Shown one piece after another: positions 7,405 to 15,879 of a DNA stretch of 24,348 nt (positions are counted from its first letter, which is position 1; each line of letters begins with the position of its first letter). The DNA is from Deltaproteobacteria bacterium RIFOXYA12_FULL_61_11 (GTDB taxonomy: Bacteria > Bdellovibrionota_F > JAHFAK01 > YA12-FULL-61-11). Where the stretch lies: assembly GCA_001799195.1 (NCBI GenBank), contig MGSU01000339.1, positions 1-24,348 on the forward strand, in the 5' to 3' direction. Position numbers and translations under genes: made by a program. The notes under the pieces are model-generated. The model worked only from the letters and a program-made list of their open reading frames with translations. It was not told the origin of the DNA and did not search any database.

Positions 7405-8127
7405 ATGCGCCGTCATCTACGAACGATCATCCTGTGCTCGATGGCCTTCCCGACCCTCCTCCACTCCATGCCCGCAACCAACTGCCTACAGGACCATCCG
7501 CTGAAGTCCGATCTCGCCGGTATCGTGGTCCATTGCACCAAGGGCCTCGTCATCGGAGCCCTGGATTCCACGCTCGGCGCGGTCATGATCATCGCCGAAC
7601 TGGCAGGTATCCGCCTCACCGGCCCCTCGCAGGGGCCCGACTTCCTGACCACCCTCGAGGCCGTCCAGGCCGAACAAAGCGGGGCCGGCGACGACCACGC
7701 TACCCTTGCCACGTTGGCCAAGGCCACGAAACGCCACCTTGGCGGCATGAGCGACAAGGATAAAGCCTCGGCGATCTGCCAATTCCTTTCCTTCACCGGT
7801 TTCACCATCGCCGAGGTCGCGGCTTCGACTCCCGTTGGAGGGGCTCTGGGCTGGGACAATCTCTCTCCCCTGCTCCGCCCCTTCGTCCGCACCCTGGGAG
7901 GCAAAGCAGGGAAGCTGATCGCGGCAGAAGCGGCCGAGAACGCCGTCGAAGCCACGGCCCGGGTCTCGCTGCGCCAATCCGGGCGGAAGTACCTCGCCCG
8001 CACGCTCGGGGCCATGGCCCGGTTGCGCCAATGGGATCACCACACGGCCTCAAAGATAAGCGAGGCCGCGGCCTCGATCCAGAACCTCCTCGCCCCGATG
8101 CGCCTAGCTCCGGTCCCGGTTCACTGA
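7405..8127 (+). CDS. Secreted protein of unknown function
   Basis: I do not recognise a family. The ATG at 7405 has GGAGG 7 bases upstream and gives 240 residues. Residues 1-24 (MRRHLRTIILCSMAFPTLLHSMPA) read as a signal peptide, with a likely cut before TNC. The mature part has three Cys (27, 44, 125) and two hydrophobic, Gly-rich segments at about 46-68 and 124-148. An Ala-rich helical stretch follows at 165-205, then a charged C-terminus. The segment GLVIGALDSTLGAVMIIAEL loosely recalls the hydrophobic N-terminal parts of secreted or pre-toxin-like proteins in predatory and myxobacterial genomes, but no toxin domain follows. The gene stands alone in a divergent position to lnt and 74 bases before apt, and it could be transcribed on into apt. 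Confidence 0.75.
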   Translation: MRRHLRTIILCSMAFPTLLHSMPATNCLQDHPLKSDLAGIVVHCTKGLVIGALDSTLGAVMIIAELAGIRLTGPSQGPDFLTTLEAVQAEQSGAGDDHATLATLAKATKRHLGGMSDKDKASAICQFLSFTGFTIAEVAASTPVGGALGWDNLSPLLRPFVRTLGGKAGKLIAAEAAENAVEATARVSLRQSGRKYLARTLGAMARLRQWDHHTASKISEAAASIQNLLAPMRLAPVPVH

Positions 8128-8201
8128 GCTCTCTCGACCCTTGCCAATCGCGATAGTCTCTGGTAATCGAAGGGCGTGTCATCGACCTCCCGAGGATACT
8201 C

Positions 8202-8717
8202 ATGGACTTGGTCAGATCCCTCCTCCGCGACGTACCCGATTTCCCAAAACCCGGCATACTTTTCAAAGACATCACTCCGGTACTGGCGCATCCGATCGCC
8301 TTCCGACACTGCATCGACCACTTCGTGCATCGCTACGCCGACCGCACCTTCGACCTGGTCGTTGCCGTGGAATCGCGTGGCTTCATCTTCGGCGCCGCCC
8401 TTGCCCTGGCCCTCGGCAAAGGTTTCATCCCGGTACGCAAGAAAGGGAAATTGCCCTATAGGACCCTGCAGCAGACCTACGCCCTGGAATACGGCACCGA
8501 CACCTTGGAAATTCACGAGGACGCTCTGCCCGGAGGCGCGCGAGTGCTGATCGTCGACGATCTCCTGGCCACAGGCGGTACGGCCCGGGCCACCGTGGAG
8601 CTCTGCCGGAAGGCCGGGGGAGAAGTGATCGAGTGCGCCTTCGTCATCGAGTTGGCCTTTCTCGAGGGCCGGGCCAAGCTGGCCCCGCTGCCTGTCCATG
8701 CGCCACTCGTCTACTGA
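8202..8717 (+). CDS. apt: Adenine phosphoribosyltransferase
   Basis: The enzyme converts adenine and PRPP to AMP and pyrophosphate in purine salvage, in the cytoplasm. The 171-residue length is normal. The N-terminus [15 protein letters not shown] (14-28) is the Apt hallmark. The PRPP-binding loop is [14 protein letters not shown] (115-128), and [10 protein letters not shown] (55-64) and VRKKGKLP (78-85) are conserved. The ATG at 8202 has GAGGAT at 8192-8197. The last 20 bases overlap folE, so the two are probably translationally coupled. The protein ends in Val-Tyr shortly after the core fold, without any extension. Confidence 0.95.
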   Translation: MDLVRSLLRDVPDFPKPGILFKDITPVLAHPIAFRHCIDHFVHRYADRTFDLVVAVESRGFIFGAALALALGKGFIPVRKKGKLPYRTLQQTYALEYGTDTLEIHEDALPGGARVLIVDDLLATGGTARATVELCRKAGGEVIECAFVIELAFLEGRAKLAPLPVHAPLVY

Positions 8718-9306
8718 AAAGGTTCCTACCGTTCGGGCGGAACCGGACCCCGTCATCGAGGAGCTCGCGCACCACTTCGGCTCGATCATCACCGGACTGG
8801 GCGAGGACCTCGACCGGGAAGGCCTGGTCGATACCCCTATCCGCGCGGCCGAGGCCATGCGTTTCCTGACCCGGGGGTACCGTCAGGAGCCCAAGGACGT
8901 CATCAACGGGGCCATCTTCGAGACCGACGCCGACGAGATGGTCGTCGTGCGGGATATCGAACTCTATTCCTTGTGCGAGCACCACCTGTTGCCGTTCTTC
9001 GGACGTTGCCATGTCGGTTACGTCCCGCACGGCAAGGTCATCGGCCTCTCAAAGATCGCACGCCTCGTCGATCTCTATGCCCGCCGCCTGCAGCTCCAGG
9101 AACGGTTGACCACCGAGCTCGCAACCTGCATCCAGGAGCAGACCGAGGCCTACGGCGTGGGAGTGATCGTGGAAGCCCGGCACCTGTGCATGATGATGCG
9201 CGGCGTGGAGAAACAGAACTCGTCCATGACCACCTCCTGCATGCTCGGCTCCTTCAAGCACAACGGCACGGTGCGGGCCGAGTTCCTCGACTTGGTCCGG
9301 CAATGA
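8698..9306 (+). CDS. folE: GTP cyclohydrolase I (type IA)
   Basis: FolE converts GTP to 7,8-dihydroneopterin triphosphate, the first step to folate and other pterins. At 202 residues it matches the family. The zinc ligands can be placed as C93 and H96 (CEHHLLPF) and C164 ([10 protein letters not shown]), with [18 protein letters not shown] (115-132) and KQNSSMTTS (172-180) also conserved. No later start codon fits before the conserved core, so the ATG at 8698 is used despite a poor ribosome site and a 20-base overlap with apt. The TGA overlaps the ATG of the next gene (ATGA), making an apt-folE-SDR operon. Confidence 0.95.
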   Translation: MRHSSTEKVPTVRAEPDPVIEELAHHFGSIITGLGEDLDREGLVDTPIRAAEAMRFLTRGYRQEPKDVINGAIFETDADEMVVVRDIELYSLCEHHLLPFFGRCHVGYVPHGKVIGLSKIARLVDLYARRLQLQERLTTELATCIQEQTEAYGVGVIVEARHLCMMMRGVEKQNSSMTTSCMLGSFKHNGTVRAEFLDLVRQ

Positions 9307-10025
9307 CGGGCTCCGCCGGGCCGATCGCCCTCGTCACGGGTGGCGCCCGGCGCATCGGCCGTGCCCTGGTTGAGACCCTGGCCGAGCGAGGCTACCGGGT
9401 CGCCTTGCATTTCCACGATTCCGAGACCGCCGCGGCCGAGGTGATCGCCACCTGTTCGGGGAAGGGTTTGATGGTGCAGCCCTTCCGCGCCAACCTCGCC
9501 GATACCGAACAGGTGGAGAGTCTCCTCCCCCAGGTGCTCGAACACCTGGGACCGCCGAGCTTGCTGGTCCACAATGCCTCGCTGTTCGAACCCGGCACCC
9601 TCCGGGAGACCGACGCGGCCTTGCTCGGGCGGCATATCGCGGTCAACCTCGCGGCGCCGGTGCTCCTCACCGCTGCGTATGCACGGCTCTGTCTCTCCGG
9701 GCACGTGGTCTCGATCCTCGACACCTCGGTGACTTCCAACAGCACGCACCACTTCGCCTACCTGCTCAGCAAGAAGGCCCTCGCCAACTTCACCGCCATG
9801 GCCGCGCGAGAACTCGCCCCGAGCTTTCGGGTCAACGGCATCGCTCCCGGCTATATCTTGCCACCCGCGGGTTCTTCCCCGGACCACCCATTCAAAGCCG
9901 CTCGGAAAGTGCCACTGCAGAGGATCGGCGACCCTAACGATATCGCGGCAGCCCTGCTCTACCTCGAGACCGCGACCTTCGTCACCGGGCAGGTACTCAC
10001 CGTCGACGGAGGAGAGGCGCTCTAA
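9303..10025 (+). CDS. SDR oxidoreductase, probable pteridine reductase (FolM/PTR1-like)
   Basis: This is a 240-residue NAD(P)H-dependent short-chain dehydrogenase. The cofactor loop reads TGGARRIG (12-19), the TGxxxRxG form typical of pteridine reductases rather than the usual TGxxxGxG. The active site reads D140, Y153 and K157 (YLLSK). The 13-residue Asp-Tyr gap equals that of Leishmania PTR1 (D181/Y194/K198, from memory of the family). An FVTGQxLTVDGG motif closes the fold. The frame is open further upstream, but the ATG at 9303 sits in an ATGA overlap with the folE stop. Placement behind folE supports a role in reducing dihydropterin or dihydrofolate, as FolM does. A plain ketoacyl reductase is less likely given the Arg and Asp residues. 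Confidence 0.8.
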   Translation: MTGSAGPIALVTGGARRIGRALVETLAERGYRVALHFHDSETAAAEVIATCSGKGLMVQPFRANLADTEQVESLLPQVLEHLGPPSLLVHNASLFEPGTLRETDAALLGRHIAVNLAAPVLLTAAYARLCLSGHVVSILDTSVTSNSTHHFAYLLSKKALANFTAMAARELAPSFRVNGIAPGYILPPAGSSPDHPFKAARKVPLQRIGDPNDIAAALLYLETATFVTGQVLTVDGGEAL

Positions 10026-10028
10026 CCG

Positions 10029-10064
10029 CCTCGGTATCCTGGTCGCAAGAAAGGTGATCCGAGG
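10029..10064. terminator. Possible bidirectional terminator-like hairpin between convergent genes
   Basis: CCTCGG(t)ATC (10029-10038) can pair with GATCCGAGG (10056-10064), a 9-bp stem with one bulge, in the 49-base gap between the SDR and epimerase stops. There is no strong T-run on either side, so the call rests on stem and position. Confidence 0.3.
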
Positions 10065-10074
10065 AACTCCGGAC

Positions 10075-10488
10075 TCAGCCCTTTTCCGGCTTCGCCACCA
10101 GCTCCACCAGCACCGACCCGGTCGAAGCCGGGTGCAGGAACGCGATGGCACTGCCGTGCGCGCCGGACCTGGGCGTACGGTCGATGAGCCGGACTCCTTG
10201 ATCGGCCAACGCCCCAAGGGTTTTTTGGAGGTCTCCCTCGACCCGCAAGGCCAGATGGTGCAAGCCCTGGCCTCGCTTCTCCAGGAACTTGGCCACCGGG
10301 GAATCTTCGGCCGTCGGTTCGAGCAACTCGAGCCTGGTGGTTCCGAGGCCGAGCACGGCCACCCTCACCTGCTGTTCTGGCACCTCTTCAATGCCGAGGA
10401 GCTCTAAACCCAAGATCTTCTCGTACAAAGGCAACGCCTCCTCCAGCGAGGCCACGGCCACGCCGAGGTGATCGAGCGAGCTGATCAT
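10075..10488 (-). CDS. mce: Methylmalonyl-CoA epimerase
   Basis: The enzyme interconverts (2S)- and (2R)-methylmalonyl-CoA. It is a VOC/glyoxalase-fold protein of 137 residues. The likely metal ligands are H7 (DHLGVAV), Q40 (EQQVRVA), H77 (GLHHLAL) and E129 (VLVELV). The internal duplicate of the fold can be seen, with two beta-alpha-beta-beta-beta halves at about 3-57 and 75-132. The start is taken as the ATG at 10488, which has GGAGG 7 bases upstream and overlaps the meaB stop as ATGA; a GTG at 10494 lies too close to that site. It is the last gene of the mutase operon. Confidence 0.92.
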   Translation of the reverse strand: MISSLDHLGVAVASLEEALPLYEKILGLELLGIEEVPEQQVRVAVLGLGTTRLELLEPTAEDSPVAKFLEKRGQGLHHLALRVEGDLQKTLGALADQGVRLIDRTPRSGAHGSAIAFLHPASTGSVLVELVAKPEKG

Positions 10489-11369
10489 CGACACTCCTCC
10501 TCAATAATCCTGTCCACTGCTTCCAACAAACGGACGAGCAAGGCAGGCGGGACCGGTCCCCGACCCAGTTTGTCGGCAATCGTCCTGCGCACCTCGTCGC
10601 CAACCCTCCTGGCCACCTCGAGGCCTTGAGGTTTTCGGCCGGGGGCTCTCGCCAGAGCTTCCAGGATCGCTTCGTACAAGGCCTCTACCCCGCGACCCTC
10701 TTGTGCGACGACCTCCAGACACGGGCCCAACCCGAGGGTGGTGAGATGCCCCCGCAAACGATCGGCGCCCGGCAGATCGACCTTGTTCAGCACCAGGAGC
10801 TCGGCTACCTGGACGACTCCGCCCTTGAGCAACTGGACATCGTCCCCTTGCTCCGGTGCCAGGACCAGGAGCAGCAGATCGACCAGTTCTGCCACCGCCA
10901 CATCGGCCTGACCAATACCCACGGTCTCGACCAGGATCAGCTCGCGAGGAGCGGCGCTGACGACCTGGAGGATGCGAGGCAGGGCATCGCTGATGCCGCC
11001 TCCGGCTCCTCTGCTGGCCAGACTGCGGAAGAACACGGCTTCGGCCAGGAACTCGCGACCGAGCCTGAGCCGGTCCCCGAGAAAGGCCCCGCCGCTGAGC
11101 GGACTGGACGGATCAATGGCCAACACCGCGACCCGGTGACCTCTCGCCACGGCGACCTCGAGCAACGCAGCGACCAAGGTCGACTTGCCGACTCCCGGCG
11201 GTCCGGTCACCCCGACCGTCCTGCGACTCGAGCCGGAAGCCTCGCCGAGGTAGCGGAGCAAGTCCTCGTGGCCGGGGCCTCGGTCTTCGGCAAGGGTGAT
11301 GGCCTGGGCCAGGGCCGAGACCTCTCCTGCTACGACCCGCTGAGCCAACCTTCGCGGATCGGCCTTCAT
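10485..11369 (-). CDS. meaB: MeaB/ArgK-type G3E GTPase (methylmalonyl-CoA mutase chaperone)
   Basis: MeaB guards and reloads adenosylcobalamin in methylmalonyl-CoA mutase at the cost of GTP. The 294 residues have Walker [10 protein letters not shown] (56-64), the [15 protein letters not shown] motif (86-100), switch-region ETVGIGQAD (148-156) and the guanine-specific NKVD (195-198). Its ATG overlaps the mcmA2 stop (ATGA) and its stop overlaps the epimerase ATG (ATGA), which ties its output to the mutase. It was once named ArgK from lysine-arginine-ornithine transport; the context here settles the mutase role. Confidence 0.95.
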   Translation of the reverse strand: MKADPRRLAQRVVAGEVSALAQAITLAEDRGPGHEDLLRYLGEASGSSRRTVGVTGPPGVGKSTLVAALLEVAVARGHRVAVLAIDPSSPLSGGAFLGDRLRLGREFLAEAVFFRSLASRGAGGGISDALPRILQVVSAAPRELILVETVGIGQADVAVAELVDLLLLVLAPEQGDDVQLLKGGVVQVAELLVLNKVDLPGADRLRGHLTTLGLGPCLEVVAQEGRGVEALYEAILEALARAPGRKPQGLEVARRVGDEVRRTIADKLGRGPVPPALLVRLLEAVDRIIEEECR

Positions 11370-11773
11370 GCGCCCAGCTTCTCCCTGATGAACGCCCCGA
11401 TGGCCACCGCCGAGCTGCCCGGGGTGAAGATCTCGGCAAAGCCCTGGCCGCGGAGTTTCTCCGCGTCTGTAGCAGGGATGATACCCCCACCGAGGACCAT
11501 ACGGTCGCCAAGTCCCAGGTTACGGAGCTCGGTCAGTACGGCCGGGAAGGTCTGTTCGTGGGCTCCCGACAGACTGGACAATCCAATAACGTCGACGTCC
11601 TCCTGCAAGGCCATGGCCGCGACCTGGGCCGCCGTGCGCCGTAAGCCGCTGTAGATTACTTCGAAGCCCTGTTCCATCAAGGCCCTGGCCAAGAATTTCG
11701 CCCCGCGGTCGTGCCCGTCGAGGCCCACCTTGGCAATCAACACCCGTATGGGTCGTCCTTTCCGTGCATTCAT
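11366..11773 (-). CDS. mcmA2: Methylmalonyl-CoA mutase, cobalamin-binding small subunit
   Basis: This 135-residue protein is a stand-alone B12-binding domain (flavodoxin-like Rossmann fold). The base-off/His-on motif DxHxxG appears as D19-G20-H21-D22-R23-G24. The following LSSLSG (65-70) and VLGGGIIP (93-100) contact the nucleotide tail. The start ATG at 11773 lies 11 bases after the large subunit stop with a GAGGGGG overlapping that stop. In many bacteria this domain is fused to the C-terminus of the mutase; here it is a separate gene, the layout common in archaea and some bacteria. Confidence 0.95.
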   Translation of the reverse strand: MNARKGRPIRVLIAKVGLDGHDRGAKFLARALMEQGFEVIYSGLRRTAAQVAAMALQEDVDVIGLSSLSGAHEQTFPAVLTELRNLGLGDRMVLGGGIIPATDAEKLRGQGFAEIFTPGSSAVAIGAFIREKLGA

Positions 11774-11784
11774 CGCTCGCCCCC

Positions 11785-13425
11785 TCAGATAACCACGTGT
11801 TCGCGGTGCTCGCCGAAGACGGTGCGCAGCACCCCACAGATCTCGCCGATGCTTGCCGAGGCTTTGGCAGCCTCGACGAACAAGGGCACGAGATTGGTAT
11901 CCCCCTGCGCAGCCTCTCGAATGGCGTCGAGAGCCCGGTCGACGGCCGCACGGTCGCGCTGGGCTTTGAATTTCTTGAGACCTTCGAGCTGCCGCTGCTC
12001 GACTTCCGGGGGAATACGGGTCAATTCGGGTTCCGGCTCGGGACCGCCCTGCAGGGTGTTGACTCCGACGACCAAGCGCTCGCCGGCCTCGATCTCCTGC
12101 TGGTAGCGATACGCGGCGTGCTGGATCTCCTGTTGGATGAAGCCGCTCTCGATGGCGGCAACCACCCCTCCGAGTTCGTCGATGCGCCGGAGGTACACCT
12201 CGGCCTCGGCCTCGATAGCGTCCGTGAGCTGCTCGACCATGAAGGAACCGGCCAAGGGATCCACGCTGTTGGTCACCCCGGACTCGTGAGCGATGAGCTG
12301 TTGCGTGCGCAACGCCAGGAGAGCCGAGGCCTCGGTGGGCAAGCCGACGGCCTCGTCCCGGGAATTGGTGTGGAGACTCTGGGTCCCGCCGAGAACCGCT
12401 GCCAGGGCCTGGAGAGTCACGCGAACCACGTTGTTCTCCGGCTGTTGCGCGGTCAGGGTCGATCCGCCCGTTTGGGTGTGGAAACGCAGCATCGCGGAAC
12501 GCGGGTCCTTCGCCCCGAAGCGCTCGACCATGATCTTGGCCCACAAACGCCTCGCCGCGCGGAACTTGGCCACTTCCTCCAGGAGGTCATTGTGGGCGTT
12601 GAAGAAGAAGCTCAAGCGGGGGGCGAAGGCATCGACCTCGAGCCCGACCCGGAGCGCTTCTTCCACATAGGTGATGCCATTGGCCAGGGTGAAGGCGACC
12701 TCCTGGACCGCGGTGGATCCGGCCTCGCGGATGTGATAGCCCGAGATGCTGATGGTGTTCCAGCGCGGCACCCGCTCGCTGCAGAAGCGAAACAGGTCGG
12801 TGATCAACCGGAGCGAGGGGCGCGGCGGGAAAATGTATGTCCCGCGCGCCACGTACTCCTTGAGGATGTCGTTCTGCACCGTGCCGCCGAGTTTGTTCCA
12901 CGGCACTCCGGCGCGTTCGGCCGCCGCCAGGTAAAATGCGAGAACCACGGCCGCGGGAGCGTTGATGGTCATGGAGGTCGTTACCTCGCCGAGGGGTATT
13001 CCGGCGAAGAGGGCCTCGAGGTCAGCCAGGGTGTCGATAGCCACTCCGACTTTGCCGACTTCCCCGACAGCGAGGGGATCGTCGGAATCGTAACCGAGCT
13101 GGGTCGGGAGATCGAAGGCCACCGAGAGCCCGGTCTGGCCCTGGGAGAGGAGGTAACGGTACCGCCGGTTGGTTTCCTCGGCCGTGGAGAACCCGGCATA
13201 CTGGCGCATGGTCCAGAACCGTCCGCGGTACATGGTCGGCTGGACCCCTCGGGTATAGGGATAGGCTCCGGGATGACCGAGTGGCCCAGTACCCTGCCGG
13301 GTATACACCCGTTCGATGGGCCGTCCGGAAGCATTGGTGAAACGCTCCAGTCGCTCGGGATTGCGATGGAGGAAAGGTTGGAGTACGGTTTCGTCCCAGG
13401 ATGCAAACGTATCGTCGGACGTCAT
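11785..13425 (-). CDS. mcmA1: Methylmalonyl-CoA mutase, large (catalytic) subunit
   Basis: This is the TIM-barrel subunit of adenosylcobalamin-dependent methylmalonyl-CoA mutase (546 residues), which interconverts (R)-methylmalonyl-CoA and succinyl-CoA. [20 protein letters not shown] (63-82) is the signature. Residues Y66 and R194, which hold the substrate carboxylate, and H231 (SISGYH) are present; isobutyryl-CoA mutases have Phe and Gln at the first two sites. The ATG at 13425 has GAGG 6 bases upstream; a longer 581-residue reading starts with poorly conserved sequence. It leads the operon mcmA1-mcmA2-meaB-mce. No propionyl-CoA carboxylase is in the window, so the direction of flux (propionate use or propionyl-CoA formation) stays open. 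No B12-box riboswitch is visible upstream. Confidence 0.95.
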   Translation of the reverse strand: MTSDDTFASWDETVLQPFLHRNPERLERFTNASGRPIERVYTRQGTGPLGHPGAYPYTRGVQPTMYRGRFWTMRQYAGFSTAEETNRRYRYLLSQGQTGLSVAFDLPTQLGYDSDDPLAVGEVGKVGVAIDTLADLEALFAGIPLGEVTTSMTINAPAAVVLAFYLAAAERAGVPWNKLGGTVQNDILKEYVARGTYIFPPRPSLRLITDLFRFCSERVPRWNTISISGYHIREAGSTAVQEVAFTLANGITYVEEALRVGLEVDAFAPRLSFFFNAHNDLLEEVAKFRAARRLWAKIMVERFGAKDPRSAMLRFHTQTGGSTLTAQQPENNVVRVTLQALAAVLGGTQSLHTNSRDEAVGLPTEASALLALRTQQLIAHESGVTNSVDPLAGSFMVEQLTDAIEAEAEVYLRRIDELGGVVAAIESGFIQQEIQHAAYRYQQEIEAGERLVVGVNTLQGGPEPEPELTRIPPEVEQRQLEGLKKFKAQRDRAAVDRALDAIREAAQGDTNLVPLFVEAAKASASIGEICGVLRTVFGEHREHVVI

Positions 13426-13659
13426 ATGGGACCTCTTCGTGAGAACCTCCTGATCGCATAGCACGAACCCTTGTCCTGGCCAATGGAATTCGACAGCCGA
13501 GAACCGTCCGAGTCCAACGCTACGTGTCATTAGTTTCTCATTGTAATGTTGGCGATTTGTTTATTTTTATTGCCTTTTTCTGCCCAGAGGTTTACATTCC
13601 CTCACGCTAAAAACCGACCGGGTCGTGCTCGCTCCGAGTGCCACTCCGGCTGGAGGACC
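13426..13659. promoter_or_regulatory. Divergent control region between mutase and mevalonate operons
   Basis: This 234-base gap must hold the promoters of both operons. Its centre (about 13530-13600) is sharply AT-rich, containing runs such as TTTGTTTATTTTTATTG, unlike the surrounding sequence. TACAAT on the minus strand (13545-13540) is a possible -10 box for mcmA1, and TTGTAA (13541-13546) a weak -35 box for the plus strand. Neither has a convincing partner, so I give no exact promoter. Confidence 0.4.
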
Positions 13660-14940
13660 ATGAACGCCGAGCATCCCTACTCGAAATTCTACCTGCGCAC
13701 CCTCCGCGAGCGGCAGAGCATCGTCGCCGAGACGACCGACCTGACCCCGGAGGAGCGCCAACTGCTCCTGAACGGCGGGGGGCTCCAACTCGACCTAGCC
13801 GACCTGATGTCCGAGAACGTGATCGGCACTTTCGGCCTGCCCTTCGCCCTGGCTGTCAACTTCGTCATCGACGGCACGCCCCGCGTCCTTCCCTTCGTCA
13901 CCGAGGAGGCCTCGGTCGTGGCCGCCGCTTCCAAGGCCGCCAAGCTCTCCGAGGGCTTCACCACGGATGTGGACGAACCGATCATGATCGGACAACTCCA
14001 GATCGTGAAGTGCCGCGATCCGGAACAAAGTCTGCAGAGCCTCCTGGACAACAAAGTCGAACTGCTGCGGGAGTTGCTCAACTCGGACTTGCCCCTCAAG
14101 GCCTTCGGCGGTGGCCCGCGCGATCTGCACGGAGAGGTCCTCGAGACCGAGCGGGGCCGCATGATCGTGCTGCACCTGCTCGTCGACGTCCGCGACGCCA
14201 TGGGCGCCAACGCCATCAATACGATCCTCGAGACCTTCGCCCCCCAGGTCCAGAAAATCATCGACGGCGAGGTTCGACTGCGCATTCTCAGCAACCTGAG
14301 CACCTATCGCATTGCCAGGGCAAAGACCGTCTGGCGGCGCGAAACCCTCGGCGCCGAGACTATCGATGGCGTGCTCGACGCCTATGCCTTCGCCCAGGCC
14401 TCGCCCTATCGCGCGGTGACCCACAACAAGGGTGTGATGAACGGCATCGATGCCGTCGCCCTGGCCACGGGCAACGATTTCCGCGCCCTCGAGGCCTGTG
14501 CCCACGCCTATGCCTGCCTGGTCAACGACGGGAAATACCGCAGCCTGACCGAGTTCTCTACCGATGACCAGGGCGACCTCTGCGGCCGCATCGAGGTTCC
14601 CCTCGGAGTCGGTACGGTCGGCGGCTCGACCCGCATCAACCCCATGGCCAGGTTGGCCCTCAAGATCCTCGGAGTACGATCCTCGCGCGAACTTGCCGGC
14701 ATCATGGCCTCGGCAGGGCTCGCCCAGAACTTCGCCGCCCTGCTCAGCCTCGCCACCGAGGGTATCCAGCGCGGCCACATGCGCCTGCACAGCAAGAGCA
14801 TCGCGCTCATGGCCGGAGCCATCGGCGAGGAGATCGAAAAAATCTCCCTGCGCATGATCCAAGAAGATAAGATCAGCCTGCACAATGCCGAGAACTTTCT
14901 CGCCTTGCTGAGGAGGATGAGCGGTGAACCGGGCGAATAA
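13660..14940 (+). CDS. mvaA: Hydroxymethylglutaryl-CoA reductase, class II
   Basis: HMGR reduces HMG-CoA to mevalonate, the committed step of the mevalonate pathway, in the cytosol. The 426 residues suit a soluble bacterial class II enzyme without membrane helices. ENVIGTFGLPFALAVNF (52-68) is the class II N-terminal signature. The catalytic residues can be placed as E83 (TEEAS), K257 (HNKGVMNG), D273 (ATGND) and H377 (GHMRLH), matching E83/K267/D283/H381 of the Pseudomonas mevalonii enzyme. DAMGANAINTI (179-189) is the cofactor-side motif. The ATG at 13660 has GGAGG directly before it; an upstream in-frame start would add 38 unconserved residues. The stop overlaps the next gene by 17 bases. 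Synthesis is inferred from the following kinases; a catabolic role, as in P. mevalonii, would not need them. Confidence 0.96.
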   Translation: MNAEHPYSKFYLRTLRERQSIVAETTDLTPEERQLLLNGGGLQLDLADLMSENVIGTFGLPFALAVNFVIDGTPRVLPFVTEEASVVAAASKAAKLSEGFTTDVDEPIMIGQLQIVKCRDPEQSLQSLLDNKVELLRELLNSDLPLKAFGGGPRDLHGEVLETERGRMIVLHLLVDVRDAMGANAINTILETFAPQVQKIIDGEVRLRILSNLSTYRIARAKTVWRRETLGAETIDGVLDAYAFAQASPYRAVTHNKGVMNGIDAVALATGNDFRALEACAHAYACLVNDGKYRSLTEFSTDDQGDLCGRIEVPLGVGTVGGSTRINPMARLALKILGVRSSRELAGIMASAGLAQNFAALLSLATEGIQRGHMRLHSKSIALMAGAIGEEIEKISLRMIQEDKISLHNAENFLALLRRMSGEPGE

Positions 14941-15865
14941 CCGCGGCTTCGGAAAAACCATTCTCTGCGGCGAGCACTTCGTGGTCCACGGTCTGCCCGC
15001 CATCGTCTCGGCCCTGTCCACCAGTACCTCGGCCGTCCTCTGCGAGAGTAACCTGCCGGGGCTCCAGCTCCTCGACGAGCGGCCGGCCACTCCCGGGTAC
15101 AAGGCCGAGAAACGTGCCCAGCAGGAGGCGAGTCTGCGGTTGATGGCCGAGGCTCTGGGGCTCAACCTCTCGGCGCGAGGCCTCGTCGTCCGCCTCGGAG
15201 GTGACCTCGTCGCGGCCAGCGGAGTGGGCGCCTCGGCGGCGAGCTGCACCGCCTTCGCCCGCGCCGCCAGCTCGTTCTTCGGCCTCGACCTCGACGATGC
15301 CCGGATCAATGCCGTGGCCTTCGAGGGCGAAAAAGCCTTCCACGGCACCCCTTCGGGCATCGACAACACCGCTGCGACTTACGGCGGCCTGCTCACGTTC
15401 CGGAAGGACCTCTCCGGCGGTGCGCCGAGCTTCACCCCCCTCGCCACCGGAACCCCCTTACCCATCGTCCTGGCCGACACCGCGCTCACGGCCGACACCA
15501 GCGCCGTGGTTGGCGAGGTCCGCGCGTTCCTGCGAGCGAACCCTGATCGCGGCCGCGAGCTGTTCACGGCCTATGACGCCCTCTACTCGGAGATGGTTCA
15601 GGCGCTCGAAGTCGGGGAACTCCGTCAAATCGGGACCTTGATGAATCGCAACCAGGACCTGCTCGCCGAGCTGGGCGTCTCCTGCCCGGAAATCGAGGAG
15701 CTTATCGCCATGGCCCGTTCGAACGGCGCACTGGGAGCAAAGCTGACCGGCACCGGCCGCGGAGGGCTAGTCCTCTGCCTCGCCGCAGACGAGCGTTCGG
15801 CAGACACGCTCGCAGAATTACTCGCCACCTCGGGGCGGCGCATCTTCCGCGCGACCCTCGGTTGA
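14924..15865 (+). CDS. mvk: Mevalonate kinase
   Basis: This GHMP-superfamily kinase makes mevalonate 5-phosphate from mevalonate and ATP. The 313 residues resemble the short archaeal-type enzymes. Motif 1 is GKTILCGEHFVVHGLPAI (10-27), with K11 near the active site. Motif 2, the ATP loop, reads SGVGASAASC (99-108). SGID (144-147) supplies the catalytic Asp D147. Motif 3 reads KLTGTGRGG (273-281), where Arg replaces one of the usual glycines. The GTG start at 14924 has AGGAGG 7 bases upstream and overlaps the HMGR end by 17 bases, which fits translational coupling. Phosphomevalonate kinase or a decarboxylase are the other GHMP options, but motif 1 is of the mevalonate kinase type. Confidence 0.93.
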   Translation: MNRANNRGFGKTILCGEHFVVHGLPAIVSALSTSTSAVLCESNLPGLQLLDERPATPGYKAEKRAQQEASLRLMAEALGLNLSARGLVVRLGGDLVAASGVGASAASCTAFARAASSFFGLDLDDARINAVAFEGEKAFHGTPSGIDNTAATYGGLLTFRKDLSGGAPSFTPLATGTPLPIVLADTALTADTSAVVGEVRAFLRANPDRGRELFTAYDALYSEMVQALEVGELRQIGTLMNRNQDLLAELGVSCPEIEELIAMARSNGALGAKLTGTGRGGLVLCLAADERSADTLAELLATSGRRIFRATLG

Positions 15866-15879
15866 AGTCCAGGATTCCC

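Noticed and set aside
8141-8169. Sigma-70 promoter for apt (TTGCCA, 17 bases, TAATCG)
   Set aside because: The -10 box matches the consensus poorly, so it was not listed as a feature.
11764-13461. Plus-strand reading frame of 565 codons opposite mcmA1
   Set aside because: Antisense shadow; mcmA1 carries all family residues on the minus strand.
13426-13560. Cobalamin riboswitch ahead of the B12-dependent mutase
   Set aside because: No B12-box-like sequence and a leader too short and AT-rich for the aptamer.
13795-15369. Minus-strand reading frame of 524 codons opposite HMGR and mevalonate kinase
   Set aside because: Antisense shadow of two well-supported genes.
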